From Isoetes taiwanensis (Eukaryota; Streptophyta; Lycopodiopsida; Isoetales; Isoetaceae), in contig JAJEKV010000020.1 of NCBI GenBank assembly GCA_021234155.1, positions 3,764,563 through 3,828,562 on the forward strand: a DNA stretch of 64,000 nt, written 5' to 3'. The position numbers were made by a program, and so were the translations under genes. The stretch's first letter is position 1, and each line of letters begins with the position of its first letter. The notes under the pieces are model-generated. The model was not told where the DNA came from and did not search any database. It worked only from the letters and a program-made list of their open reading frames with translations. Positions 1-12,019 of this stretch are shown piece by piece.

Positions 1-3000
1 TCGCATTTTCCACAGTTAGCATGTTCAGCCAAGGTAATGTATACGAATTCAAAAAGTGCGATGTGCCCATAATGCCACTACAACTTCCACAATTTGACCT
101 AGCCCTCAAGCTACATGTCATGTGTCTCACAAGTTTTAGAGATTCTTAACTTTAGAATCCAGCATCGAGAAACCATGGAACCATCTCATGAAATTTCCTT
201 ATATTGTCTGTGGACCATGGGTCTGATGTACCTTTAGTCAAATGTACTAAACCTTCCAACTAATTCAACCTTGCAAGCATGGTAAAATCCACAAAGAATG
301 TAGCAACCAAAGGTTCACAAAAATTCGAATTTCACTCAGTAGCCATGCCCCTTTGGTTTACACAACTTCAAACATTTGCCATGTGCCATAGTAATGGAGG
401 TATCAGGATCTAATGGTCCATGGTGACTCACGTCTTGCAGAAGTTAGCATTTTTAGAATAGGTAGTGCTCATGCATTCAAGCAGACCACCAAGTTCCAAG
501 TGCCCATTACAACTTCCCTGTATGATTTTGATTCCCACTTTGAATCAGCTATTAAGTCATAGTTCATGCATACCAAGATAGTTATGCATAATACATGGAT
601 CATCTTGTACCTTTATAATTCATACCTTAGGTCAAAGTGAGCCTTTGCAAACCATATTCTTATAATAAAAAAAGCCTGCCTCCTACCGTAGGTCAGAGTG
701 GGCAAAGTCATAAATAGAGTTATCAACAAGGAGAGTAGGACCTTGTTGCCAAAGCCCTACCCTACCTATACTGCCTAATTAACTCTTATTGCATTTGCTG
801 CAAGTATTTATTTCTCCTTAGGAGAGCCAAATGGCAAACAGATTGAGCTTAGTCTGGCCAATGCCCAAAGACCAGTTTAAAACAGCCAAACCTCGACCTA
901 TGATTCAAATTTTTCATGTTAAGTTCTATTGGCAGAATTTCATCAACAACTAGTGTCATATTACCTTTATTTTTGAATCGAACTCCAAAAGCGAAACTTA
1001 TCTGTCATTTTTGCACAAGTTATATTTGTACCACTGAGTATTGATATTATACTCGTCCTCATTGGCAGCCTTGGGTAATCGTACAGATTGGTCGAAAGAA
1101 TAATAGTCATCATTTCCAGCCTATGCCAATTCCTATAAAGGTCCAAAATATATTAGTAAGAACTTATATACACCTGAATTTTAACCATTTTAAGGCCCCT
1201 AGTATAACTAGGGAACTGAGTTAGTGAAAAAACCTTTTTAAAATCTGTTCAAACAGACTTTTACCATCCATGGCCTTTTGCAAAGACCACTTCAAGCCAA
1301 TATGCAGCCTTAAGCCAAAACAGGTGTAACTTTGACTTAAGCCTTAAAAATGGTTAACATTTATTAAAGCCAAAGAAATTACCAGAATTTATAGCCAAGA
1401 CTCAGTTCAAATACACGAGATCATGTAGAAAGCAATGCTAGAAATAATATATCCTTATTCAAGAAATTATTGTCCACATATCATCTTAAAAGAGGGGAAA
1501 TAAATTATATACAATGGTACCTTGTCAACGCATTACACATATTAATTTACTTACAGAATGTCATTTCTGTCATGTAAATACTTGGCCAGAATTGCTTCTT
1601 CTTCTTCTTCTTCTTATTGAAAGTTCCAGTAGAATCATAGCTTCCTTTAATCATGAAAACACAACAAGGAGCAAGAAACCCGGTTACCTGCAGTAGAACC
1701 AGAGAACAGTTAGCCTTAATCAGGGTAAAAGCCTAAGCTACTGACAGGTAAGCTATAGGTTTCTTGAGCTTAACGCCCTTCACCTCATTTGTAATCATAA
1801 TAGATAGATACATATTAGATGTAGAAACAATGAACATGCTGCAGCCTAAATATAATATGTAGCCTAAATATAATGACAATTATGAGTGTGGGAGCACTAA
1901 ATAAATTTATATCAGATCCCAAAAGGCCTCGCCATGTTTGGGATCCGGACCCCATTTGCACACCCCTTGCGGGTACACTAACGAAGCAAGTTTAAATACA
2001 CTTAGAAGACAACTCTAGCTTTTATTACCCTTAGGGACTGATCACATAATCATAAACCGGAATAACACAATGATCACAAGAATTTAGTGTGAAGATTAAG
2101 TTCAAGGAGATAGACCAGCCTCATTTACCCAAAGACAAGCCGGAGTCAATACAATCGTTGATCTAGTGGCTAGGAACAAAATAGAACTTTACCTATTTGC
2201 TCTACAACCGCAAGGTCACTCATCATAGAGCAATACGTAACCGTGCATGCTTCTCAATAAATATGAAAATATTCAAGCCATAATGCATCAAGAAGTAAGC
2301 ACATAATCATTTACATAGAACACCATGGCCCATGGTTTTGCAGCATGTATGTAATTTAGACACAACCATCATTTCGATTTAAGTAAACATTCAGATTAAT
2401 CAAAGATGGAGCGCCTATTGATATAAATTATCACCAGCCATGGTAAAAGTGCAGCTAAAAAAGCCCCATTTTCTCGCTATCTAATATCCACCCAACACAT
2501 GGTCATGAGATATTATCCAACTGGATAATATTCCGTATAAAACAATCGCCATTGCTTTTCGGACTTATCATTACACTAATTACACTTTCAAGTTCGGCAT
2601 TAGACTAGTTACAATATTCCAATAGATAGATCTAATATGCCGCCAGGTTAAATAATAACCTGTCAGTCAAAATCAGCATCTACCGAGATAACTACTTCAT
2701 ATCCTAATCCTCCTACGGGCTACACAATAAATATCAATGCACTTAAGTTTTGCAGCAGAGATCTTCACCAAATGGTCAAAGATAAATCTAAGACATGCAT
2801 CAATTATAGTGTAAAACTACTGTAAAATTTGAGACTCCTTCCCAAACCTCGAGAAGTGTAATGTGATGTGTTGCACTGATCTTCAAGTTGGCGTCATTTT
2901 TTCTTCTTTCCTTTGCTAGAGGGTCTACTTGAGAAATCGAAATAGCCCTTACATCTAATTGCAAAATAGACGATTTGATTTGCTCTTGTGCGCATCATGT

Positions 3001-3376
3001 CGTTGTACCATGCATTTGTCTGAAGCCGATGCTCTCCTAAAGGCATAGCTTCGGGTTTAAGCCTATAACATCCATGTTCAAAGATGGTAAAATACTGAAA
3101 TGAAACAGGAAACGGAACAGCTAGTTAAGCTCTTCAAACATCGAGCAATCCAGATCCGGCTTGCTAAAAGATATTACACGAAATAGTCATTAGCGCTTTT
3201 GGTCGCAGATGCACTCCACGCTTTGGTCGCAGATGATGCATACATTAGGGTTTTGCATATATAAAACCTAATATCCTAATATCACTTTATTAAGCGGCCA
3301 TGCTTGATAAGCCATTACAATTTCCCTATATTATTTTTATCCACAAGTTGACTTAAATTTTAAGTCATATGTCTAT
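1..3376. repeat. 3.4-kb tandem array, unit 1
   Basis: First visible copy of a long satellite-like unit. The opening TCGCATTTTCCACAGTTAGC recurs at 3377, 6758 and 10112, so the spacing is 3376, 3381 and 3354 bp. The array runs off the left edge. The unit is AT-rich, holds a (CTT)n tract near 1590-1614, and has no long reading frame conserved in all copies. Copies differ mainly by small substitutions and indels next to CAG/CTG and in homopolymers. Confidence 0.95.
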
Positions 3377-6300
3377 TCGCATTTTCCACAGTTAGCATGT
3401 TCAGCCAAGGTAATGTATACGAATTCAAAAAGTGCGATGTGCCCATAATGCCACTACAACTTCCACAATTTGACCTAGCCCTCAAGCTACATGTCATGTG
3501 TCTCACAAGTTTTAGAGATTCTTAACTTTAGAATCCAGCATCGAGAAACCATGGAACCATCTCATGAAATTTCCTTATATTGTCTGTGGACCATGGGTCT
3601 GATGTACCTTTAGTCAAATGTACTAAACCTTCCAACTAATTCAACCTTGCAAGCATGGTAAAATCCACAAAGAATGTAGCAACCAAAGGTTCACAAAAAT
3701 TCGAATTTCACTTTCGGAGCCATGCCCCTTTGGTTTACACAACTTCAAACATTTGCCATGTGCCATAGTAATGGAGGTATCAGGATCTAATGGTCCATGG
3801 TGACTCACGTCTTGCAGAAGTTAGCATTTTTAGAATAGGTAGTGCTCATGCATTCAAGCAGACCACCAAGTTCCAAGTGCCCATTACAACTTCCCTGTAT
3901 GATTTTGATTCCCACTTTGAATCAGCTATTAAGTCATAGTTCATGCATACCAAGATAGTTATGCATAATACATGGATCATCTTGTACCTTTATAATTCAT
4001 ACCTTAGGTCAAAGTGAGCCTTTGCAAACCATATTCTTATAATAAAAAAAGCCTGCCTCCTACCGTAGGTCAGAGTGGGCAAAGTCATAAATAGAGTTAT
4101 CAACAAGGAGAGTAGGACCTTGTTGCCAAAGCCCTACCCTACCTATACTGCCTAATTAACTCTTATTGCATTTGCTGCAAGTATTTATTTCTCCTTAGGA
4201 GAGCCAAATGGCAAACAGATTGAGCTTAGTCCGCCAATGCCCAAAGACCAGGTTTAAAACAGCCAAAACCTCGACCTATGATTCAAATTTTCATGTTAAG
4301 TTCTATTGGCGAAATTTCATCAACAACTAGTGTCATATTACCTTTATTTTTTGAATCGAACTCCAAAAGCGAAACTTATCTGTCATTTTTGCACAAGTTA
4401 TATTTGTACCAATCGAGTATTGATATTATACTCGGCCCCTCATTGGCAGCCTTGGGTAATCGCGTGCAGTTGGTCGAAAGAATAATAGTCATCATTTCCA
4501 GCCTATGCCAATTCCTATAAAGGTCCAAAATATATTAGTAAGAACTTATATACACCTGAATTTTAACCATTTTAAGGCCCCTAGTATAACTAGGGAACTG
4601 AGTTAGTGAAAAAAAACCTTTTTAAAATCTGTTCAAACAGACTTTTACCATCCATGGCCTTTTGCAAAGACCACTTCAAGCCAATATGCAGCCTTAAGCC
4701 AAAACAGGTGTAACTTTGACTTAAGCCTTAAAAATGGTTAACATTTATTAAAGCCAAAGAAATTACCGTAATTTATAGCCAAGACTCAGTTCAAATACAC
4801 GAGATCATGTAGAAAGCAATGCTAGAAATAATATATCCTTATTCAAGAAATTATTGTCCACATATCATCTTAAAAGAGGGGAAATAAATTATATACAATG
4901 GTACCTTGTCAACGCATTACACATATTAATTTACTTACAGAATGTCATTTCTGTCATGTAAATACTTGGCCAGAATTGCTTCTTCTTCTTCTTCTTCTTA
5001 TTGAAAGTTCCAGTAGAATCATAGCTTCCTTTAATCATGAAAACACAACAAGGAGCAAGAAACCCGGTTACCTGCAGTAGAACCAGAGAACAGTTAGCCT
5101 TAATCAGGGTAAAAGCCTAAGCTACTGACAGGTAAGCTATAGGTTTCTTGAGCTTAACGCCCTTCACCTCATTTGTAATCATAATAGATAGATACATATT
5201 AGATGTAGAAACAATGAACATGCTGCAGCCTAAATATAATATGTAGCCTAAATATAATGACAATTATGAGTGTGGGAGCACTAAATAAATTTATATCAGA
5301 TCCCAAAAGGCCTGCCATGTTTGGGATCCAGACCCCCATTTGCACACCCTTGCTGGTACACTAACGAAGCAAGTTTAAATACACTTAGAAGACAACTCTA
5401 GCTTTTATTACCCTTAGGGACTGATCACATAATCATAAACTGGAATAACACAATGATCACAGTAATTTAGTGTGAAGATTAAGTTCAAGGAGATAGACCA
5501 GCCCTCATTTACCCAAGACAAGCCGGAGTCAATACAATCGCTCAGTCTAGTGGCTAGGAACAAAATAGAACTTTACCTATTTGCTCTACAACCGCAAGGT
5601 CACTCATCATAGAGCAATACGTAACCGTGCATGCTTCTCAATAAATATGAAAATATTCAAGCCATAATGCATCAAGAAGTAAGCACATAATCATTTACAT
5701 AGAACACCATGGCCCATGGTTTTGCGATGTAATTTAGACACAACCATCATTTCGATTTAAGTAAACATTCAGATTAATCAAAGATGGAGCGGCCTATTGA
5801 TATAAATTATCACCACCATGGTAAAAGTGCAGCTAAAAAGCCAGCCATTTTCTCGCTATCTAATATCCAAATAACACATGGTCATGAGATATTATCCAAC
5901 CGGATAATATTCCGGATAAAACAATCTGCCATTGCTTTTCGGACTTATCATTACACTAATTACACTTTCAAGTTCTGGCATTAGACTAGTTACAATATTC
6001 CAAAGAGATAGATCTAATATGCCAAAGAGCTAAATAATAACCTGTCGGTCAAAATCAAAGATCTACCGAGATAACTACTTCATATCCTAATCCTCCTACG
6101 GGCTACACAATAAATATCAATGCACTTAAGTTTTGCAGCAGAGATCTTCACCAAATGGTCAAAGATAAATCTAAGACATGCATCAATTATAGTGTAAAAC
6201 TATCAGAAAATTTGAGACTCCTTCCCAAACCCGAGAAGTGTAATGTGATGTGCTGCTGGATCTTCAAGTTGGCGTCGTATTTTCTTCTTTCCTTTGCTAG

Positions 6301-6757
6301 AGGGTCTACTTGAGAAATCGAAATAGCCCTTACATCTAATTGCAAAATAGACGATTTGATTTGCTCTTGTCCGCATCATGTCGCGTTGTACCATGCCATT
6401 TATCTGAAGCCGATGCTCTCCTAAAGGCATAGCTTCAGGTTTAAGCCTATAACATCCATGTTCAAAGATGGTAAAATACGAAAATGAAACAGGAACGGAA
6501 CAGCTAGTTAAGCTCTTCAAACATCGAGCAATCCAGATCCGGCTTGCTAAAAATATTACACGAAATAGTCATGTTAGCGCTTTGGTCGCAGATGCACTCC
6601 ACAGTTTTGGTCGCAGATGCATACATTAGGGTTTTGCATATATAAAACCTAATATCCTAATATCACTTTATTAAGCGGCCATGCTTGATAAGCCATTACA
6701 ATTTCCCTATATTATTTTTATCCACAAGTTGACTTAAATTTTAAGTCATATGTCTAT
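3377..6757. repeat. 3.4-kb tandem array, unit 2
   Basis: Second copy, head-to-tail with the first and nearly identical over its full length. It keeps the (CTT)n tract at about 4980-4998. Differences from unit 1 include the short stretch after TTTCACT at about 3709 (TTCGGAGCC here, CAGTAGCC in units 1 and 3). Confidence 0.95.
6203..6520 (-). other. Longest open frame inside the array unit, unidentified
   Basis: A 105-codon frame in unit 2 with a degraded 110-codon counterpart in unit 3 (9543-9875) and a frame-shifted one in unit 1 (about 2840-3110). The part shared between copies runs from a possible acceptor (ATAG, near 6450) through EAMPLGEHRL and ANQIVYFAIR, followed by GTAAGG, which could be a donor. 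It may be an exon of a gene captured by the array, or chance. I do not recognise the protein. Breaks between copies could be sequence errors, so coding status cannot be judged here. Confidence 0.25.
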
Positions 6758-9700
6758 TCGCATTTTCCACAGTTAGCATGTTCACCAAGGTAATGTATAA
6801 CGAATTCAAAAAGTGCGATGTGCCCATAATGCCACTACAACTTCCACAATTTGACCTAGCCCTCAAGCTACATGTCATGTGTCTCACAAGTTTTAGAGAT
6901 TCTTAACTTTAGAATCCAGCATCGAGAAACCATGGAACCATCTCATGAAATTTCCTTATATTGTCTCAGGGACCATGGGTCTGATGTACCTTTAGTCAAA
7001 TGTACTAAACCTTCCAACTAATTCAACCTTGCAAGCATGGTAAAATCCACAAAGAATGTAGCAACCAAAGGTTCACAAAAATTCGAATTTCACTCAGTAG
7101 CCATGCCCCTTTGGTTTACACAACTTCAAACATTTGCCATGTGCCATAGTAATGGAGGTATCAGGATCTAATGGTCCATGGTGACTCATGTCTTGCAGAA
7201 GTTAGCATTTTTAGAATAGGTAGTGCTCATGCATTCAAGCAGACCACCAAGTTCCAAGTGCCCATTACAACTTCCCTGTATGATTTTGATTCCCACTTTG
7301 AATCAGCTATTAAGTCATAGTTCATGCATACCAAGATAGTTATGCATAATACATGGATCATCTTGTACCTTTATAATTCATACCTTAGGTCAAAGTGAGC
7401 CTTTGCAAACCATATTCTTATAATAAAAAAAGCCTGCCTCCTACCGTAGGTCAGAGTGGGCAAAGTCATAAATAGAGTTATCAACAAGGAGAGTAGGACC
7501 TTGTTGCCAAAGCCCTACCCTACCTATCTTTGCCTAATTAACTCTTATTGCATTTGTCGCAAGTATTTATTTCTCCTTAGGAGAGCCAAATGGCAAAACA
7601 GATTGAGCTTAGTCCGCCAATGCCCAAAGACCGGTTTAAAACAACCAAACCTCGACCTATGATTCAAATTTCATGTTAAGTTCTATTGGCGTAATTTCAT
7701 CAACAACTAGTGTCATATTACCTTTATTTTTGAATCGAACTCCAAAAGCGAAACTTATCTCATCATTTTGCACAAGTTATATTTGTACCAATCGAGTATT
7801 GATATTATACTCGTCCTCATTGGCAGCCTTGGGTAATCGTGCATTGGTCGAAAAGAATAATAGTCATCATTTCCAGCCTATGCCAATTCCTATAAAGGTC
7901 CAAAATATATTAGTAAGAACTTATATACACCTGAATTTTAACCATTTTAAGGCCCCTAGTATAACTAGGGGAACCGAAGTTAGTGAAAAAAAACCTTTTT
8001 TAAAATCTGTTCAAACAGACTTTTACCATCCATGGCCTTTTGCAAAGACCACTTCAAGCCAATATGCACCTTAAGCCAAAACAGGTGTAACTTTGACTTA
8101 AGCCTTAAAAATGGTTAACATTTATTAAAGCCAAAGAAATTACCGAATTTATAGCCAAGACTCGGTTCAAATACACGAGATCATGTAGAAAGCAATGCTA
8201 GAAATAATATATCCTTATTCAAGAAATTATTGTCCACATATCATCTTAAAAGAGGGGAAATAAATTATATACAATGGTACCTTGTCAACGATTACACATA
8301 TTAATTTACTTACAGAATGTCATTTTACGTCATGTAAATACTTGGCCGAAATTGCTTATTGAAAGTTCCAAAGAGAATCATAGCTTCCTTTAATCATGAA
8401 AACACAACAAGGAGCAAGAAACCCTTACTGCGGTAGAACCGAGAGAACAGTTAGCCTTAATCGGGGTAAAAGCCTAAGCTAACACAGTAAGCTATAGGTT
8501 TCTTGAGCTTAACGCCCTTCACCTCATTTGTAATCATAATAGATAGATACATATTAGATGTAGAAACAATGAACATCTTTGCGACCTAAATATAATATGT
8601 AGCCTAAATATAATGACAATTATGAGTGTGGGAGCACTAAATAAATTTATATCGATCCCAAAAGGCACACCATGTTTGGGATCCAGACCCCATTTGCACA
8701 CCCTTGCTGGTACACTAACGAAGCAAGTTTAAATACACTTAGAAGACAACTCTAGCTTTTATTACCCTTAGGGACTGATCACATAATCATAAACCGGAAT
8801 AACACAATGATCATAGTAATTTAGTGTGAAGATTAAGTTCAAGGAGATAGACCAGCCTCATTTACCCAAACAAAAGCCGGAGTCAATACAATCGCTCAGT
8901 CTAGTGGCTAGGAACAAAATAGAACTTTACCTATTTGCTCTACAACCGGCAAGGTCACTCATCATAGAGCAATACGAACCGGGCATGCTTCTCAATAAAT
9001 ATGAAAATATTCAAGCCATAATGCATCAAGAAGTAAGCACATAATCATTTACATAGAACACCATGGCCCATGGTTTTGCAAAGATGTAATTTAGACACAA
9101 CCATCATTTCGATTTAAGTAAACATTCAGATTAATCAAAGATGGAGCGGCCTATTGATATAAATTATCACCAGCCATGGTAAAAGTGCGACTAAAAAGCC
9201 AGCCATTTTCTGCTATCTAATATCCAAAACACACATGGTCATGAGATATTATCCAACTGGATAATATTCCGGATAAAACAATCGCCATTGCTTTTCGGAC
9301 TTATCATTACACTAATTACACTTTCAAGTTCGGCATTAGACTAGTTACAATATTCCAAGTAGATAGATCTAATATGCCGGCAGTTAAATAATAACCCGTC
9401 GGGTCAAAATCAGCATCTACCGAGATAACTACTTCATATCCTAATCCTCCTACGGGCTACACAATAAATATCAATGCACTTAAGTTTTGCAGCAGAGAGA
9501 TCTTCACCAAATGGTCAAAGATAAATCTAAGACATGCATCAATTATAGTGTAAAACTATCAGAAAAATTTGAGACTCCTTCCCAAACCCGAGAAGTGTAA
9601 TGTGATGTCTTTGCCTGGATCTTCAAGTTGGCGTCGTATTTTCTTCTTTCCTTTGCTAGAGGGTCTACTTGAGAAATCGAAATAGCCCTTACATCTAATT

Positions 9701-10111
9701 GCAAAATAGACGATTTGATTTGCTCTTGTGCATCATGTCGTTTGTACCATGCCACAGATTGAAGCCGATGCTCTCCTAAAGGCATAGCTTCGTTTTCGCC
9801 TATAACATCCATGTTCAAAGATGGTAAAATACTGAAATGAAACGAGGGAACGGAACAGCTAGTTAAGCTCTTCAAACATCGAGCAATCCAGATCCGGCTT
9901 GCTAAAAGATATTACACGAAATAGTCAAGTAGCGTTTTGGTCGCAGATGCACTCACAGTTTTGGTCGCAGATGCATACATTAGGGTTTTGCATATATAAA
10001 ACCTAATATCCTAATATCACTTTATTAAGCGGCCATGCTTGATAAGCCATTACAATTTCCCTATATTATTTTTATCCACAAGTTGACTTAAATTTTAAGT
10101 CATATGTCTAT
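6758..10111. repeat. 3.4-kb tandem array, unit 3
   Basis: Third head-to-tail copy, the most divergent of the three. The (CTT)n tract is missing (GCTTATTGAAAG near 8355), and many CAG/CTG positions of units 1 and 2 read as AAAG, CGG or TTTGC. Examples are CCAAAGAGAATC near 8368 and GCGACCTAAAT near 8580. Confidence 0.93.
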
Positions 10112-10798
10112 TCGCATTTTCCACAGTTAGCATGTTCAGCCAAGGTAATGTATACGAATTCAAAAAGTGCGATGTGCCCATAATGCCACTACAACTTCCA
10201 CAATTTGACCTAGCCCTCAAGCTACATGTCATGTGTCTCACAAGTTTTAGAGATTCTTAACTTTAGAATCCAAAGATCGAGAAACCATGGAACCATCTCA
10301 TGAAATTTCCTTATATTGTCTGTGGACCATGGGTCTGATGTACCTTTAGTCAAATGTACTAAACCTTCCAACTAATTCAACCTTGCAAGCATGGTAAAAT
10401 CCACAAAGAATGTAGCAACCAAAGGTTCACAAAAATTCGAATTTCACTCAGTAGCCATGCCCCTTTGGTTTACACAACTTCAAACATTTGCCATGTGCCA
10501 TAGTAATGGAGGTATCAGGATCTAATGGTCCATGGTGACTCACGTCTTGCAGAAGTTAGCATTTTTAGAATAGGTAGTGCTCATGCATTCAAGCAGACCA
10601 CCAAGTTCCAAGTGCCCATTACAACTTCCCTGTATGATTTTGATTCCCACTTTGAATCAGCTATTAAGTCATAGTTCATGCATACCAAGATAGTTATGCA
10701 TAATACATGGATCATCTTGTACCTTTATAATTCATACCTTAGGTCAAAGTGAGCCTTTGCAAACCATATTCTTATAATAAAAAAAAAAAAAAAAAAAA
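10112..10798. repeat. 3.4-kb tandem array, truncated unit 4
   Basis: The fourth copy follows the unit for about 670 bp and stops exactly at the internal A-run. That run is 7 A in units 1-3 and 20 A here (10779-10798). Sequence from 10799 on is unrelated to the unit. The array edge is therefore a poly-A junction. Confidence 0.92.
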
Positions 10799-12019
10799 CC
10801 CTAAATTTCTCAGTCTTGACCCTTCACATGCATCAACGATCTCTAATAAAAGTTGATGACATACACTCAAAATCCTTTTCGTATATATAAAGATTCTCTA
10901 AGGTTCTCTTGAACTCGATAGAATAGTTCTATGTTCCATTCCAACAAAATGATGTGAACTACTCTTTAAAAAGTTCTAGATGAGTCGAGCCTAATGATGC
11001 CAGTTCCGCTCAGTTCTAACACATTTATTGCAAGTTACGGGTTGAAGTAGTTTTTAAAAATGCGCATTTTCAAACATTAAGAGTAGTGGCATCACATGAG
11101 ATGGCATGCATTAATTGCCGCCGTAATGAAAACAAATGCACATTTCTTGAAGGCTTGAAATTTATTTTCAATTTTCATCACAAACAATAATGGAATTAAA
11201 GAATAAAATCTCACCTATTTCTATGGTGGGAATGTTTTTAACTTTCGGCAACAGTCTAAATGGATGCCCTAGTGATGGAATCAGAGAATAGAATCTGACC
11301 TATATTATATATGTTTAAAAAGCTTTGGCACACTTTCATCTCACAATATAAATATATAAAGCTTGCATGCAATTGTGCATATAACAAAATGCATCGCGCA
11401 CATTTTATGGGTGGTAAGTTTTGTTGTATCACCACAAAGAAGTTTCAAGAATAAATTATACATGGGTAGCTTAGAAGTAATCAGGTTACTGTCTCCCAGC
11501 ATTGCAAGTTTTGCTAGCAGAACTTAAATTAAGAGCATGATAAGCAATTTATATTACCACCTACAAACCAAATAAAATATGTGCAACGAAATATCCAAGG
11601 TATTTCACTTAAGCCGCTTGGACAGATATCTTTTGGGCAGCAAGCTGATACAACTGCACCGTCAAATAAAAAAAACTCCTTATTTGCTAGATTATGTTTC
11701 TGGCGAACATCCTAACTGTCTGTGAGAAGCAATGGAATGTTTAGAAGCAGTGGACACAATCAAATGATTACCTCAAAATCAAATTGGATAGAATCATGCG
11801 TTAATTTCACCAAGGCCAGTAGACTTCTCATGGCATACTTCGTTGTATCAAGAGTAATAACATTGAACTTCATCGAGTGTCCCATCTTTTTATCTCCTGA
11901 CCACTGAAGCTTTGATTTGAAGGGCATAATAATTTATCTTTATATTCAGAAGCTACAGTCTGACACACTTGATAAAATAAATGGCATAAGTTTTTGTCTT
12001 CTGTTCTATTCTATGCTCT
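10799..12019. other. Intergenic stretch, AT-rich, no gene recognised
   Basis: This lies between the array end and the stop codon of the SAP/zinc-knuckle gene on the minus strand, so its right part is probably that gene's 3' untranslated region. Short frames at 11722-11907 and 11917-12015 show no family resemblance or conserved splice pattern. No repeat structure stands out. Confidence 0.5.

Noticed and set aside
1514-5080. Identical 60-codon frames at 1514 and 4898 in the array
   Set aside because: Identity only reflects the tandem copies; the frame is broken in unit 3 and contains a (CTT)n leucine run.
10797-10806. Telomere repeat CCCTAAA at the array end
   Set aside because: Only a single unit occurs; no tandem telomeric array.
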